Shown here in pieces: positions 1-17,465 of a stretch of DNA of 64,000 nt. Location of the stretch: contig CM035352.1 in the NCBI GenBank assembly GCA_020137815.1, forward strand, positions 2,983,131-3,047,130, written 5' to 3'. The position numbers and the translations under genes were made by a program. The notes beneath the pieces are model-generated. The model searched no databases. It saw only the letters and a program-made list of their open reading frames with translations, and was not told where the DNA came from. This DNA is from Hormiphora californensis (Eukaryota; Ctenophora; Tentaculata; Cydippida; Pleurobrachiidae). The number at the start of each line of letters is the position of its first letter. Within the stretch, counting starts at the first letter, position 1.

Positions 1-744
1 CCATCCGTTGTGTTCGGAGCTGGTTCCGACACAAAAAGTGGAAGGTCCTTCGTCTAGATAATTGGTGTTGTACACTCCAACCTGCATGTCTCGAGCACCA
101 GAGAGTGCTAGATGGTTCAGAGGGTAGGACAACATTTTAACCTTTGTGATAAGCCCATAGTGGCTTGCCCCACACTCAATTTTGATACAGTTATCCGAAA
201 AGGAGAGTTTCCGGGCTGATTCGAGTTCGTAGACACACCGCTCAAGGCCAACACTTTTCATGGCCTCAAGTTCAATCTCGTTTACTTTCAGTCGTTTGCT
301 TTTAGATAAACGTAGCGCCCCGGTAAGTCTAACCTCCCAATAATCCTCTGAAGTCAAAATATCGTGAAAGTACCTGGAGACGAACATAACTTCAGTTCGC
401 AAATGTCTAATATTTAGATATCCAAAAATATTTTCAATTATTTCCGCGGGAAGGTCCTGAAGTCCAGTCTTTGTAGATGATCGGTTTTCAATGGACGTTT
501 TACGACATAGTTTGGCATCTATTTCCGGATAAACTACGTTGTGCTCCTCCTCTAGCTCACTTTCATCGCCTGAAAATTCCATTGTTTCCTCCGGTTCATC
601 GGCCATTGCAACTAAAGAGGAAAAAACTTGTAGATTTGACTTTTGAGCATCCATTTTGGGATCTGGAGCATCAATAGGAGCTGGCAATAAGTCTTCTGTC
701 AGTCCAAACACGGGCGCCGTTACGATAACGGGATAAGGAACCAT
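1..744 (-). CDS. FBXW9: FBXW9-like F-box/WD40 protein, 5' part only
   Basis: This is an open minus-strand frame that runs off the left edge of the window. It encodes an acidic N-terminal region (around residues 45-70), then an F-box starting near LQDLPAEIIENIFGYL, then the beginning of a WD40 repeat (HLALSGARDMQVGVYN) and the phrase CVGTSSEHNGW. The order F-box, spacer, first WD40 blade and an S-x-H-x-GW phrase matches FBXW9, a substrate adaptor of SCF (SKP1-CUL1) ubiquitin ligases; the assignment rests on remembered family features. The remaining WD40 blades lie outside the window. The first in-frame ATG (742-744) lies inside a foldback element, so the true start may be a downstream Met or an upstream exon. 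No stop or frameshift is seen in the 744 bases. Confidence 0.7.
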   Translation of the reverse strand, partial: MVPYPVIVTAPVFGLTEDLLPAPIDAPDPKMDAQKSNLQVFSSLVAMADEPEETMEFSGDESELEEEHNVVYPEIDAKLCRKTSIENRSSTKTGLQDLPAEIIENIFGYLNIRHLRTEVMFVSRYFHDILTSEDYWEVRLTGALRLSKSKRLKVNEIELEAMKSVGLERCVYELESARKLSFSDNCIKIECGASHYGLITKVKMLSYPLNHLALSGARDMQVGVYNTNYLDEGPSTFCVGTSSEHNGW

Positions 745-1120
745 AATAAAGTTCAAGAGCGCACCCCATCCAAGAGCGCACCACCTCCAAAAGACACCAC
801 TCCGAGAGCGCACCACATCAAAGAGAGCTCCCCATCCAGAAGATACCGCGCGCAGGGGACACCACGCGCAGAAGAGACCGCACGCGCAAATACAACGCCG
901 CGCTGGTCTCTTCTGCGCGTGGTGTCCCCTGCGCGTGGTATCTTCTGGATGGGGAGCTCTCTTTGATGTGGTGTGCTCTTGAAGTGGTGTCTTCTGGAGG
1001 TGGTGCGCTCTTGGATGTGGTCTCTTTTGGGTGTGGTGCGCTCTCAGGTGTGGTCTCTCTTCGATCAAGTGCGCTCTTGGGTGCTCTTGGAGGCTCTTGA
1101 ACTTTATTATGGTTCCTTAT
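733..1120. repeat. Foldback element A with GTGCGCTCTT subrepeats
   Basis: The ends form an inverted repeat: ATAAGGAACCATAATA at 733 pairs with TATTATGGTTCCTTAT ending at 1120, and the pairing continues inward through AAGTTCAAGAGC. The interior holds tandem degenerate units such as GTGCGCTCTTGG and GGTGTGGTCTCT. A second member with the same ends and core lies at 45604-45905. No transposase is encoded. A direct repeat, CCAAACACGGGCG, flanks it at about 705 and 1142. Confidence 0.75.
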
Positions 1121-1650
1121 AAGACAGCGCTTTTCAGGCCCCCAAACACGGGCGACGTTAAAATCTGGGTGTTTGGTTACGCGCAAATCCAGAATTTACG
1201 CCGCGCACGCGCGCGCGTGGTTTTTTCGCTCGGAGAAAATCACAGCTCGAATCAGTTCAAATTTTTGAACTGAAACTTTTTCAAAAAAGAGAAAAAGAGA
1301 AAAAGTCGAGAAAAATCCGAAAAACAGGCTTTGAGGGTTAAAATAAAGAACAATAACGATTGTTGTTGACGGGCTTAAAAAGGAATGTGTTTAGATAAGA
1401 ATTAAGAACGAGGGTTTTGACCAGAAACGTCCAAATTGTGTGATAAAAGTGTGTGACAAACTTACAAAATTAAAAGACTTGATCGCTTACGCCTTACCGG
1501 TGCCAACCGCCTAGTAAGAAATAAGGACTGTTAAAGAGATAATTAAAGCCTTATTCTAACAATCATAGTATCGTTCATGGTCTGGATCATAGTCTGGATC
1601 ACCGATCACGGTCTGGATCATGGTCTCCCGTCTCGATCATGGTCTCCATT
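1121..1650. other. Noncoding spacer
   Basis: AT-rich sequence with short GAAAAAG runs and, from about 1570, variants of GGTCTGGATCA that lead into the ATGACT array. I see no gene here. Confidence 0.5.
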
Positions 1651-2109
1651 ATGACTATGACTATGACTATGACTATGACTATGACTATGACTATGACTAT
1701 GACTATGACTATGACTATGACTATGACTATGACTATGACTATGACTATGACTATGACTATGACTATGACTATGACTATGACTATGACTATGACTATGACT
1801 ATGACTATGACTATGACTATGACTATGACTATGACTATGACTATGACTATGACTATGACTATGACTATGACTATGACTATGACTATGACTATGACTATGA
1901 CTATGACTATGACTATGACTATGACTATGACTATGACTATGACTATGACTATGACTATGACTATGACTATGACTATGACTATGACTATGACTATGACTAT
2001 GACTATGACTATGACTATGACTATGACTATGACTATGACTATGACTATGACTATGACTATGACTATGACTATGACTATGACTATGACTATGACTATGACT
2101 ATGACTATG
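1651..2109. repeat. (ATGACT)n hexanucleotide array
   Basis: 459 bp of uninterrupted ATGACT, about 76 units. The long open frames across it (Tyr-Asp or Met-Thr repeats) are by-products of a six-base unit with no stop codon and are not a gene. Confidence 0.98.
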
Positions 2110-2110
2110 T

Positions 2111-2900
2111 CATGGTCTGTCATGGTCTGTCATGGTCTGTCATGGTCTGTCATGGTCTGTCATGGTCTGTCATGGTCTGTCATGGTCTGTCATGGTCTGT
2201 CATGGTCTGTCATGGTCTGTCATGGTCTGTCATGGTCTGTCATGGTCTGTCATGGTCTGTCATGGTCTGTCATGGTCTGTCATGGTCTGTCATGGTCTGT
2301 CATGGTCTGTCATGGTCTGTCATGGTCTGTCATGGTCTGTCATGGTCTGTCATGGTCTGTCATGGTCTGTCATGGTCTGTCATGGTCTGTCATGGTCTGT
2401 CATGGTCTGTCATGGTCTGTCATGGTCTGTCATGGTCTGTCATGGTCTGTCATGGTCTGTCATGGTCTGTCATGGTCTGTCATGGTCTGTCATGGTCTGT
2501 CATGGTCTGTCATGGTCTGTCATGGTCTGTCATGGTCTGTCATGGTCTGTCATGGTCTGTCATGGTCTGTCATGGTCTGTCATGGTCTGTCATGGTCTGT
2601 CATGGTCTGTCATGGTCTGTCATGGTCTGTCATGGTCTGTCATGGTCTGTCATGGTCTGTCATGGTCTGTCATGGTCTGTCATGGTCTGTCATGGTCTGT
2701 CATGGTCTGTCATGGTCTGTCATGGTCTGTCATGGTCTGTCATGGTCTGTCATGGTCTGTCATGGTCTGTCATGGTCTGTCATGGTCTGTCATGGTCTGT
2801 CATGGTCTGTCATGGTCTGTCATGGTCTGTCATGGTCTGTCATGGTCTGTCATGGTCTGTCATGGTCTGTCATGGTCTGTCATGGTCTGTCATGGTCTGT
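2111..2900. repeat. (CATGGTCTGT)79 minisatellite
   Basis: 790 bp of a perfect 10-bp unit, 79 copies, directly abutting the hexanucleotide array. Because the unit length is not a multiple of three and contains no stop, all three forward frames stay open; this is not evidence of coding. Perfect identity over 79 units points to recent expansion or to assembly smoothing. Confidence 0.98.
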
Positions 2901-3055
2901 CTCATGATGTCTCATGTGTCAAAAGACATTATGATACCTGATGAGACATCATGGAACATCGTGAGATATTTTGAGACATCATGAGACATCATGAGACATC
3001 ATGAGACATCATGAGACATCACAAGACATCACAAGACATCACAAGACATATCTCA
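2901..3055. repeat. Degenerate ATGAGACATC array
   Basis: Diverged 10-bp units around ATGAGACATC and ACAAGACATC. The period is the same as in the neighbouring CATGGTCTGT array but the consensus differs, so this looks like an older flank of the same array system. Confidence 0.8.
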
Positions 3056-3120
3056 TGGTGTCGCCATGTATTGTATTGTCTCATGAAGTCTCCTGGGAGA
3101 TGATGAAGTAGGCGGAATGT

Positions 3121-3157
3121 GTGTGAGAGAAAGAGAAAGAGAGAGTGAGAGAGGGAG

Positions 3158-3241
<84 letters not shown>
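3121..3241. repeat. (GA)n microsatellite
   Basis: Near-pure GA dinucleotide repeat, imperfect at the left end (AGAGAAAGAGAAAG). Confidence 0.97.
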
Positions 3242-3243
<2 letters not shown>

Positions 3244-3249
3244 AGAATA

Positions 3250-4995
3250 GGAGAGATCGAGCTACGCGGGATCTCTGCTGAGGGCTAGAGGGATTGCTTT
3301 CGTATCTCGCAGCTGAGGACGTTTGGCTCTCCACTGATCTTGGTGTTTTGGCTCCCTCTTCCATTCTCTCGTTGCTGCGTAACGCTCGCTGCTCTTGGGC
3401 TGAGTCGCGGTTGTCGCGCCGAGTGCGCTCTGCGGCTTGCGTCTTCTCGCTCGCTATCTCCTTTCGCCGCCCCCCGTACCGCTGGCCAAAAATCAATATG
3501 TTTGGGGTTTGGACACTTTTTTTTTATTGAGAACGTCGCCTTGACGCGCAGCTTTGGTCTCGCGGACGCAGAACTATGACCGATTTGAACATTTTGCACG
3601 GGAACAATAAAAACAGGAGATTTTCATGAGTGAACTTTTTGACAATATGACGTAAATCGCGCGGATGTAGCAGATAGCTGGTCGCGCATGACTCGCACGC
3701 ATATACTATTCTCGGAAAACAGATTTACTAAAGCACTGAGCCAAGATACATGGACCTATGTTTATTGGATTAACTTAAGTTAACATTTTGCAATCCTACT
3801 TCAGGAATACTAGCTGAACCTATCATGTATGTTTAAATGTTGATAAAAAAATTGTTTTTAATGTAACAATTTAAAGTATCAGATTAACTAATCATTTTGC
3901 TTTAATCAAACATTAAAGTAGGGCGATACAACTTGTTTTTTTGAAAATTTTAAATTGATTTTTTCTTTTAATTAAGTTTTTAGTCCTTTTTTGTTGTGTC
4001 CAAGGAGAAAAGAGCATGGAAGGAAGGGGAGTGGAGTGAGGACTGAGATTAGGGAGGGAGAGGGAGAGAGGGAGAGAGGGGTGTTGCGAGAGCATGTAGG
4101 TAGTCTGCTCGCGCTCTCGTTGACTCCTCTCTCGGCTCTTCTCGTCCTGCTCTCGGCTGCACTCTCTCTCTGCTCTCTTCTCTCGTCGTCTTCGCCTGTC
4201 GCTGTTCTCTCTGTCTCCGGTCGCTCGTTCTGCTCTCGACTCTCGGGCTGCTCGACTTGTCTTCCTTCCTCTCGAGATGAGGGTCTTTACCTGCGATTGT
4301 GCAAGCAGAAGAACCGAAGACAGTAAGGAAACGTGCTGATGAGAACAATAAAATATCCACTGATTTGGTGATTTGGTACACTAAGTTACATTCTGTTGAC
4401 TTGACGTAACGCGCGGACTGCCTTGAGCTGAGATCAGGCAGGTTGGTCGCGCGCGAGCTCGCACGCGCCATATGACGTCATTTCGCGCGAACACCCAGAT
4501 TTTAACGCCGCCCCCCAAACACACGCTGGCCAAAAACAAAAAATGTCAGAGCTGGGAAACTTTTTAAATTTGAGAACAAAATCTCACTGCGACGCGCAGT
4601 TTCTCGCGCGCAAAAACTATACGCGCATTGATATTCATATTTCAATCGGGGATTCAATTAAAAAAAGAGATTTTACGTTATTGAAACTATTTGAAGCAAT
4701 ATTACAGTTTATCCAAGCTGATTTAACTTCAATACCACACATATTTGCCACAATTACCTACTCTAATGTGACAATTATACCTATAGCTATAGCCTGATGA
4801 CATGACCCCTATTTTATTTCGTTAGATCAACAGTTTTAAATTTGATTTCTCTATCTGTCTCATCTAATTTTTATCTCAGATTTAGCTTCTAGGTCAAACA
4901 TATTGCTTGTTACAAAACAAAAACAGTAAAGAGGTATGTTATAAATTAATATGACTGTCGCCTTGTCATGTTCTCTCATTCCCTCACTCGTCAGT
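3250..4995. other. Noncoding DNA with two related dispersed segments
   Basis: The segments at about 3470-3590 and 4500-4620 share GCTGGCCAAAAA, a run of T/A, TTGAGAAC and GACGCGCAG in the same order, so they are diverged copies of one repeat. A CT-rich stretch lies at about 4090-4280. No splice-linked coding sequence was found. Confidence 0.5.
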
Positions 4996-10820
<5,825 letters not shown>

Positions 10821-11105
10821 TTCTTCACATTCTACCATTGGCTGTATAACATTGGGATGTTGATTATACTAAATATGGACAGCTCCCCCTCCCCCTGCTA
10901 CTACACGATAGAAAACAGGAACCGACCGAATCAGGAAATACTAGTCCCTGATTGGCTGATAACCAGTCACGTGACCTAAATAACGAGTTCTGATTGGTTG
11001 TTTACTTGTTTCGGTCGGTCCCTGATAGAAAACAATTCACTTCAGAAACGTATATAAATAAAAATCTGGTCAATATATTTATTGTGTTATTACAGAATTT
11101 TAATT
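10821..11105 (-). promoter_or_regulatory. Probable SENP6/7 promoter
   Basis: The 285-bp gap between the PRMT5 stop and the SENP start contains CCAAT-box cores on the plus strand (GATTGGCTG near 10951, GATTGG near 10992), a CACGTGAC E-box near 10968, and an inverted pair ACCGACCGAA...TTTCGGTCGGT. This is an inference from motif content and position; no TATA box is evident close to the ATG. Confidence 0.45.
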
Positions 11106-13266
11106 TTAACTGAACAGCCCTATCCAGTATGTCTTCCCTCTGTTATTATGAATTGCCTGGGGTGTCGGCTCAGTTAACGCCCACTCATACCATATCTTGG
11201 TGCTCTCGACAACCCTCCAGAAATCCACAACGATCCGCTCCCCAGGTTTAACCAGGGTAGGAGTGGCAAGAGGGAAGAACATGGGAAACCAACTAAACAT
11301 ATCGGGGGAGTGGGTGTCGGGGTGTATACTAATCATCACATCCTTGTAGAGCTTAGCATCGAAATATCCTGCGAACCCGTGTAGCAAGGCCTCCATGGGT
11401 ACTGGGCCATCCAGGGGCGCTGAATCTACAGGACCAGAAAACTCAAGGGATATATGCCGGCTATTGTCAATTGGATTGTCGTGGTTAGGGTGTTTGAATG
11501 TGAAACACGCCTTTATTTTATCAAACACCCACACATTCTGTAGCCGCACTACATAACCCATATGGAAGGAATTCTCGCTGGGGCTGTCTGGGGACTGCTT
11601 GTTGGTGTTGTTGTACAGCCTCCTAGACATGATGGGTGCCAGATAGGAGGTGTATTCACAGGGTATAGACACTCCATCCTCCTTCAACAACCTCTGGGCT
11701 CCATCTAGACACTCTGGAGAGAGCTCGTTATCACTGAATGATCCGAGGAGCTCACTAACAAGGATATCAGCCTTTTCAGGGGGGTTCCAGTCCCTCATAT
11801 CGCTATCTATCAACGTCACATCAGAGAAGTATGGGTCGGTTATCAAGTGACGGAGGGTGATCAGGGCACACTCGTTCTTTTCAACAGCATAGACCTGAAA
11901 AGAGATGGATGATTTACATATTGATTTATATTTAGATCACTCCCAGATGACACTAACATTACCCAGTCCCAACTCCCAGATCATGAGATTACTAGATTGA
12001 GGGTGTTATCATTACCTTGACAGGGATGTTGCACCGTTTTGAGGCGTTTAGAGATGCCCGGACTAGAGGACCCCTACCAGCCCCCACCACCATAACCACT
12101 TGCTTCACTGGACCCTCTCCTGGTAACGGGTTGTTTCTGTCTATTAGAGCCCGATATACTGCCTCTTCGTACTGTCGGTACTTTATTGGATCTTTCTCAA
12201 ATATCTGTGGAGTGGGAATGTAAAATTAGTTTATTAATTAACCAGACTTTTCTCAAATATTAAAAAATAATATTTAATAATTGTAATGTTGACTGGGAAC
12301 CTGTGATTACCTCATAAGTAGCGTTATCAAGGTTATCCTTTAGAGGTTGTAGTGGTATTTGTAGCAGTTCCTCGTAACCCTGTGAAAAGCTCTCATACTC
12401 ACTCTCCTGACCCCTGTTCTTGTAGAGGTAGGAGAGATAGCTCTGATAGGACTCCATACCTTTCCCGTGGCAATCTGATCCAGTCACAATCACCTGAATA
12501 CAAGGTGTTATTAGGGGCCGCAAACACTTCATTTTTACAGTGTATTTGCACTTAATCTGGGACCTGGGTATTTATTGGGTGAGTGGAAAATACAATGAGA
12601 TGAACGAACCTGTATCTTATGTCGGTAAGCCCGTTTGATATAAGCCTGAAACTCTCTTCTCAGTACAGGATAATCCTCCTTATTAGGAACAAACAGACTG
12701 GTGTCAAGGGAGAGGGCCAACACGACATCCCCAATCCACCGATCTAACTCCCGTAGTGAGGGTAAACAAGAGGATAGCTCCAACACCGCTGCTATCTTGT
12801 TCTGGTTCTCTGGGAAGAGAGTAAAGAATGTATTCCAGTTCTGCCACGAGGTTTTATCTGATATTTTAATTCTAAACCAAATGGGTTTCCCGCCAGAATC
12901 CTGCAGCTGGTAAAGACACAGCCTGGCCAGGTTTTGATTCCTTTCCCCCGATAACTCCATCAGTACTGTGTTCACCCCCACATATTGGGAGAGTTTGAAA
13001 CATCTCTTGAGTAGATTTTCAGATTTAGCCCTGACGAGAGGATCGCTACTGTCCACATTAACGTTAGGTGGTACTATTCCTATGACTTTAGATGACCAGT
13101 CAAAGTCGTGGTCAAAGAAGGGAAGCGGTTGGAAAGTGTAATCCGGAGAGAGTTCAGATAAGGGGACGCCAACAAATGAAAAGCCCTGGGTGTCAAATAT
13201 CTCGGTTACATCCTTCTCTATGTCTCCATGCGTCTGATACTCAATTCCACAGATGGCTACTGACAT
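11106..13266 (-). CDS. PRMT5: PRMT5, type II protein arginine methyltransferase
   Basis: It makes symmetric dimethylarginine on Sm proteins and histones, normally in complex with WDR77/MEP50. Exons, gene order: 13266-12610, 12493-12311, 12204-12016, 11894-11106; all joins are phase 0 and give about 605 residues, close to the usual 620-640. The N-terminal third is the TIM-barrel region. The family-specific Phe is in YEIFEKDP (about residue 282). The AdoMet loop is VVGAGRGP (about 321-326). The catalytic double-Glu loop SELLGSFSDNELSPE gives Glu near 391 and 400. The C-terminal beta-barrel contains LHGFAGYFDAKLY and HSPDMFSWFP. The gene is complete, with no disabling change seen. Its stop is 286 bp from the start of the downstream SENP gene on the same strand. 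Confidence 0.96.
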
Positions 13267-13729
13267 CCCTATAAACGGGGTGCATTGGCGACGATGAGCG
13301 AGGTGATACTCTTATTGGGGGAGTTGGAGAGCGGAGAGCCCCCTTTTCTCACTCAAAAAACGATCGGGAGGAATTAGGAAATGTGAACGAAAAGTCCAAA
13401 AATGAGCCAGGAAACATACATGAGATGTCTCACGTATTTAAGGAAGAATAATAATAATTCATGCTCTGGTGAGTATTTAATAAATGAGTATAGGCCCCTC
13501 GTTGCGGGGGCGTGGGCGAGGGTGCGTATCTGAGAATTCTCTTCAACAGCGGTCAAACGCACACAGTAGGGGACTCAGCATACCACAAGATGTTTCAGCA
13601 TATTTTAGAGGCGAAGAAAGGCTGTTTCTAGTGGATAGTGAGTAGTGACCCGTTTTTGGCGAGAGACGGGAAGAAAAATGGGGAAATTAGCCTAAAAAAG
13701 ACAAAAGTGGAAAAAAAGAAAGAAAACAT
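13267..13729. other. Upstream region of PRMT5, noncoding
   Basis: A GC-moderate stretch next to the PRMT5 start, then AT-rich DNA. A short minus-strand frame at 13374-13562 has no family features. No further gene was seen. Confidence 0.45.
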
Positions 13730-13837
13730 ATAATAAATTAATTCATGGTCTTGATAATTCTTCTTATCCTCTTCTTATTCACTTCACGTAACAAGCTCTA
13801 TGGCGGCGCATTGACGCAAAATCAAAAAAAATAAAAA

Positions 13838-16157
13838 CATTCATAACATTCATAACATTCATAAATAAATTTAGTATTGTACACAAAGTTTTAGCTCAAA
13901 AGGAGCCAACACTCAGATGACATGGAAAGTCAGCAGGTTATATGTATCAGCCAAATGACGATGAAAAGCAAAACACACTTTTATGATTCACCCATCTCTT
14001 TAAACACACTGGGGTCATTTCTCCAATCAATCAAGGAGTTACTGTGCTCCACCCGGTAGCCGCGGACAGGTGGCTGGTCGGGAATGGTGGTTAAGTAAGA
14101 CCCAAGGGACTGTTTCAACTCGAGCAGTGATGTTGCTTCTCTCACTGCACGGGGTAGGGAATTCCACAGCTGTGCTCCTCTAACGCCGAATGATGAGTCA
14201 TAAGGGCCAGATATGGATTTTTGAGCGAGGTAATTGTAACGGGGGACCAATGCTCTGGTACCAAGACGGGTGTGCTCAGTAAACAGGAGACCGGTGCCGT
14301 TTGGAACTACCTCGTGTAGAACCTTCCAGACATGGATAATCATGTATCGTTCACGACGCCGCTGGAGGGACAAGATTTTGAGATGTTGGAGTCGATCCCA
14401 GTACCCAATACCAGAACAGCTCTCAATCCTACGTGTGAAGTGTCTCTGGGCCTCTTCAACCAAGGCAATATCGGACTTTTTCACCGGACTCCACAAAGGA
14501 CAGCAGTACTCCACCTGAGGTCTTATGATGGACTTCAGTAAGGTTAGCATTGTGTCATCGGATCTATCTCGAAACACACTTAGTGCCCAGCCACTCATGC
14601 GACGAGCCTTAGCTGTTATGCTGCCGATGTGCTCTGACCATGTGCAGTCTGCAGAAACAAGAACCCCTAGATCTTTCACAGTGGAACTTGGCGATATAGT
14701 CTCACCTCCAGGTCCGCTATAGAGGTAGTTATCAGTGGAGAAAGGAAGCTCCCTCAGAAGTTGGGTGGAACGAAGTGTATAGTTCAGCACCTCGAACTTG
14801 TCCTGATGGAGTGACATATTGTTGTCTATAGCCCAACGACCAAATTCATTAAGACTCAGCTGCAGATCATCTCTGTCATTGAGTGACCTGATGGCTTTCC
14901 ACAGCTTAGAGTCATCTGCAAATGTTAGGACTGTGCCAGCAAGGAGTGATTCAATGTCTATCATGTAAACCAAGAACAGAAGCGGACCAATAACAGTACC
15001 CTGAGGGACACCACTAATGACGAATTCCGGTCGAGACTGAACTCCGTCTACCACAACTGTCTGTACTCTAGCTGAAAGAAAGTCACTTATCCAGCGCAGC
15101 AATCTACCACGTATACCATACTTTTCAAGCTTTCCTAATAGCACCTTGATATCGACCTTGTCAAACGCCTTCTCCATATCCAAGTAGACGACATCCACTT
15201 CCAAACCATTATTCAGTTCACGCATGATGTTATCATAATGGTTCAAGAGTTGGGTCAGACAACTCCTATTTCTTCGAAAGCCGTGCTGACCATCATTGAA
15301 GATTCCATTTCCCTCCAGGTGATCCACAACTTTGTTCCTCACAACCCTCTCAAAAGTCTTGATCATATGGGATGTGAGTGCAACAGGGCGATAGTTTTTG
15401 GCCTCCATCTTTGAACCCTTCTTGAAGACTGGTGTGACCTGTTGACGTTTGAGACAGGCTGGTACAACACCCTCAGTGAATGAACGGTTCCAGAGCAACC
15501 AAAGCGGGTATGCTAGCTGTTTCCGGCACTTGGATAGTATAACCGCAGGTATGTCATCTGACGGTGCTCCAGCGTAGGGGTCCAATTCAGCCAGTGCAGC
15601 TTCAATACAACCAGGGGTGAAGTCAAGTTCATCTAGTGTGCAGGTCGTAGAAGGAATGTCCTTGATAGCCTCCTCAACCGAGCACATGGATGGGTCACTG
15701 AATACTCCTACATATTGTGACTGGAGAATATTAGATTTTTCCAAGGGGTCATCAGTCACTGTACCATCAGATCTCAGGAGTGGTGCCACACTGGATTTGA
15801 TTTTTCGGTGCTTGTTAACAAAGGACCAGAAAAACCTGGAATTCGACTTGATGGTGTCAATGGCTTTCCTCTCCTTCACTTCCAGCAGCCCTAACAAGTG
15901 AGCCTTAATGTTATCGGCTGTCTTATTTACCTTGCGTTCGAGTTTATTGATAAGAGACTGGTGTGAGTTTCTCTGTATGGCCAGTTTCACCCGAGAGTTC
16001 AGCTTTTTCTGCCTCCTTTTCAGTCTTCTCAGGTATGGATCTCTCTTTCTTTGAGTACCAAACCTCTTTCTTTTGCTGTGTTTTTCAAATACCCTTAGTA
16101 TAGTCTCTCTGATACACTGAACAAATGAGTGACCATCATCATCAGAGTTACAGGAGG
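13838..16157 (-). mobile_element. 5'-truncated non-LTR retrotransposon (LINE 1 of 3)
   Basis: It is bounded by a 13-bp A-rich target-site duplication (A7TA5) at 13825-13837 and 16158-16170. Its 3' end (left side, minus strand) is a 9-bp tandem tail, three copies of CATTCATAA on the plus strand, in place of poly(A). The 5' end is cut within the coding sequence, so no endonuclease domain is present. The insertion sits in the palindromic element described above. Confidence 0.88.
13981..16150 (-). CDS. LINE reverse transcriptase ORF, intact but lacking endonuclease
   Basis: A minus-strand frame of about 720 retroelement residues without an internal stop. Frame residues upstream of 16150 come from the host repeat. 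It contains a basic pre-RT region, RT motifs (NYRPVALTSHMIKTFERV; QHGFRRNRSCLTQLL; VVYLDMEKAFDKV; SGVPQGTVIGPLLF; the catalytic FADDSKLW), and the C-terminal region PQVEYCCPLWSP and LKILSLQRRRERY common in Jockey/CR1-type LINEs. It has no apurinic endonuclease and no start Met of its own, so it is a truncated copy, yet the frame is undamaged over more than 2 kb, which suggests recent insertion. The exact clade is uncertain. Confidence 0.88.
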
Positions 16158-16390
16158 AAAAAAATAAAAAAACGTGTTTCAAAAAACATGTTTTTAAAAA
16201 AACATGTTTTCGAAAATTTTGATTTTGCGTCAATGCGCCACGTAAGCCGGCTCAATGACGCAAAATCATGTTTTCGAAAATTTTTATTTTGCGTCAATGC
16301 GCCACGTGGCCGGCGCATTGACGCAAAATCAAAATTTTCGGAAAAAAACATGTTTTCGAAAATGTTGATTTTGCGTCATAGGGATCCCTA

Positions 16391-17465
16391 AAAAAGTTCA
16401 GAGTTTACACAGCGTTTAAATACACAGTCTTTACTCAGTCATTACACCCAGAGCGGCGCGTGCTGCGCGTTTTGGTGTTTTCACTGCAATCATGAGTGTT
16501 TTACGCGCTGCGGCTAAAAAATATGGTAACAACGCTGCTAAATTTTTAATATTCAGTGCGCTCTAAAAATAGGGGTTTTTTAATTTTTTTTAAAGTGGAA
16601 AAGCTACTAAAGATTTGAGATAAGCGTTCAATTCAAACTCTCAAGGCCTCAGGCCTAGGCCCTAGCTAGATAGATTACAATCTGGGTACATACACAGCTA
16701 TAGGTATATATAGCCTACCTATGATAGTAAGATATAGCCCATCAAAGATGTACTTCGACTGTAATTTTCAAACGGCCCGGTTTTGAAGGAAAGCGAAACA
16801 TATTAATATGATATTGGGCGACGGGCGTTCTCCGGTCGCTACAGTTGGACCCTGATTAGGGTGGTGTCAAGGTCAAGGGATTACTTCGGCCCCTCGGTTT
16901 TCTGAAAGTAGACACCTATAGCTGTCGATAGAGCCCAATATCAGCTCTCTAGCCCATCTACGATTAGCGCATTAACACCAAGCTTTTTTGGTCACGTGAC
17001 AGACCGATTTCGACCACGAGGTAGCGATGTGCTCGCGATCACCGTGTGCCGCGCCCTAGTGCTGACAACTCAACTAAACAGAAGAGCGCACTAGTTCACA
17101 CATTTCGATAATTGAATTTCTCAGTCTGGGAATGGGAGCCCTCAGAGCATGGAACAGAAGCCCTCCAACTGGCGCCAAATTAGCCCCATACTGATAAGAC
17201 TGGGGAGCGGGGAATGTCAATGAGTTCTCCCTTTTCTCATACACACACTGTAATACACACCAACAAACAGACAAATTGTGCCACCCAACTTTCAGGCCTT
17301 CCTGTGAACCGTGAGTGTGGCTATAGATGGTCCGATCAAAATTGCTACAATCAGATTTATGGAAAGTTATAACCAATAGAAGAAACTTTTAAATATTATG
17401 TTGTCCAGCAATATCGGAAAAAAGTGTGGTTTATCATAACATACTACTACTAGGTACTAGAGTAC
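16391..17465. other. Noncoding spacer
   Basis: AT-rich sequence without a gene I can support. A 100-codon minus-strand frame at 17074-17376 has no recognised domain and no splice partners. Confidence 0.4.

Larger units (their letters stand above)
13730..16378. repeat. TTTTGCGTCAATGCGCC palindromic element, split by a LINE
   Basis: Left piece 13730-13837 and right piece 16158-16378 match consecutive segments of the uninterrupted copy at 34952-35520. The right piece contains alternating GCGTCAATGCGCC and GGCGCATTGACGC motifs separated by ACATGTTTTCGAAAAT. This copy ends at about the palindrome centre, so half of the element is missing. Confidence 0.85.

Noticed and set aside
818-1186. 122-codon frame with repeated ETTSKSAPPP-like units
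   Set aside because: It is a translation of the tandem subrepeats inside foldback element A; the same words recur noncodingly at 45604-45905.
2111-2900. CRISPR-like array
   Set aside because: The units are contiguous with no spacers, and the DNA is animal nuclear.
1620-2984. Long open frames of 269 to 454 codons on both strands over the arrays
   Set aside because: They are translations of perfect 6-bp and 10-bp tandem repeats that contain no stop codon; there is no non-repetitive coding sequence, codon bias or splice context.
17074-17376. 100-codon minus-strand frame
   Set aside because: No recognised domain, no splice-compatible neighbours and no conserved motif that I can identify; kept as spacer.
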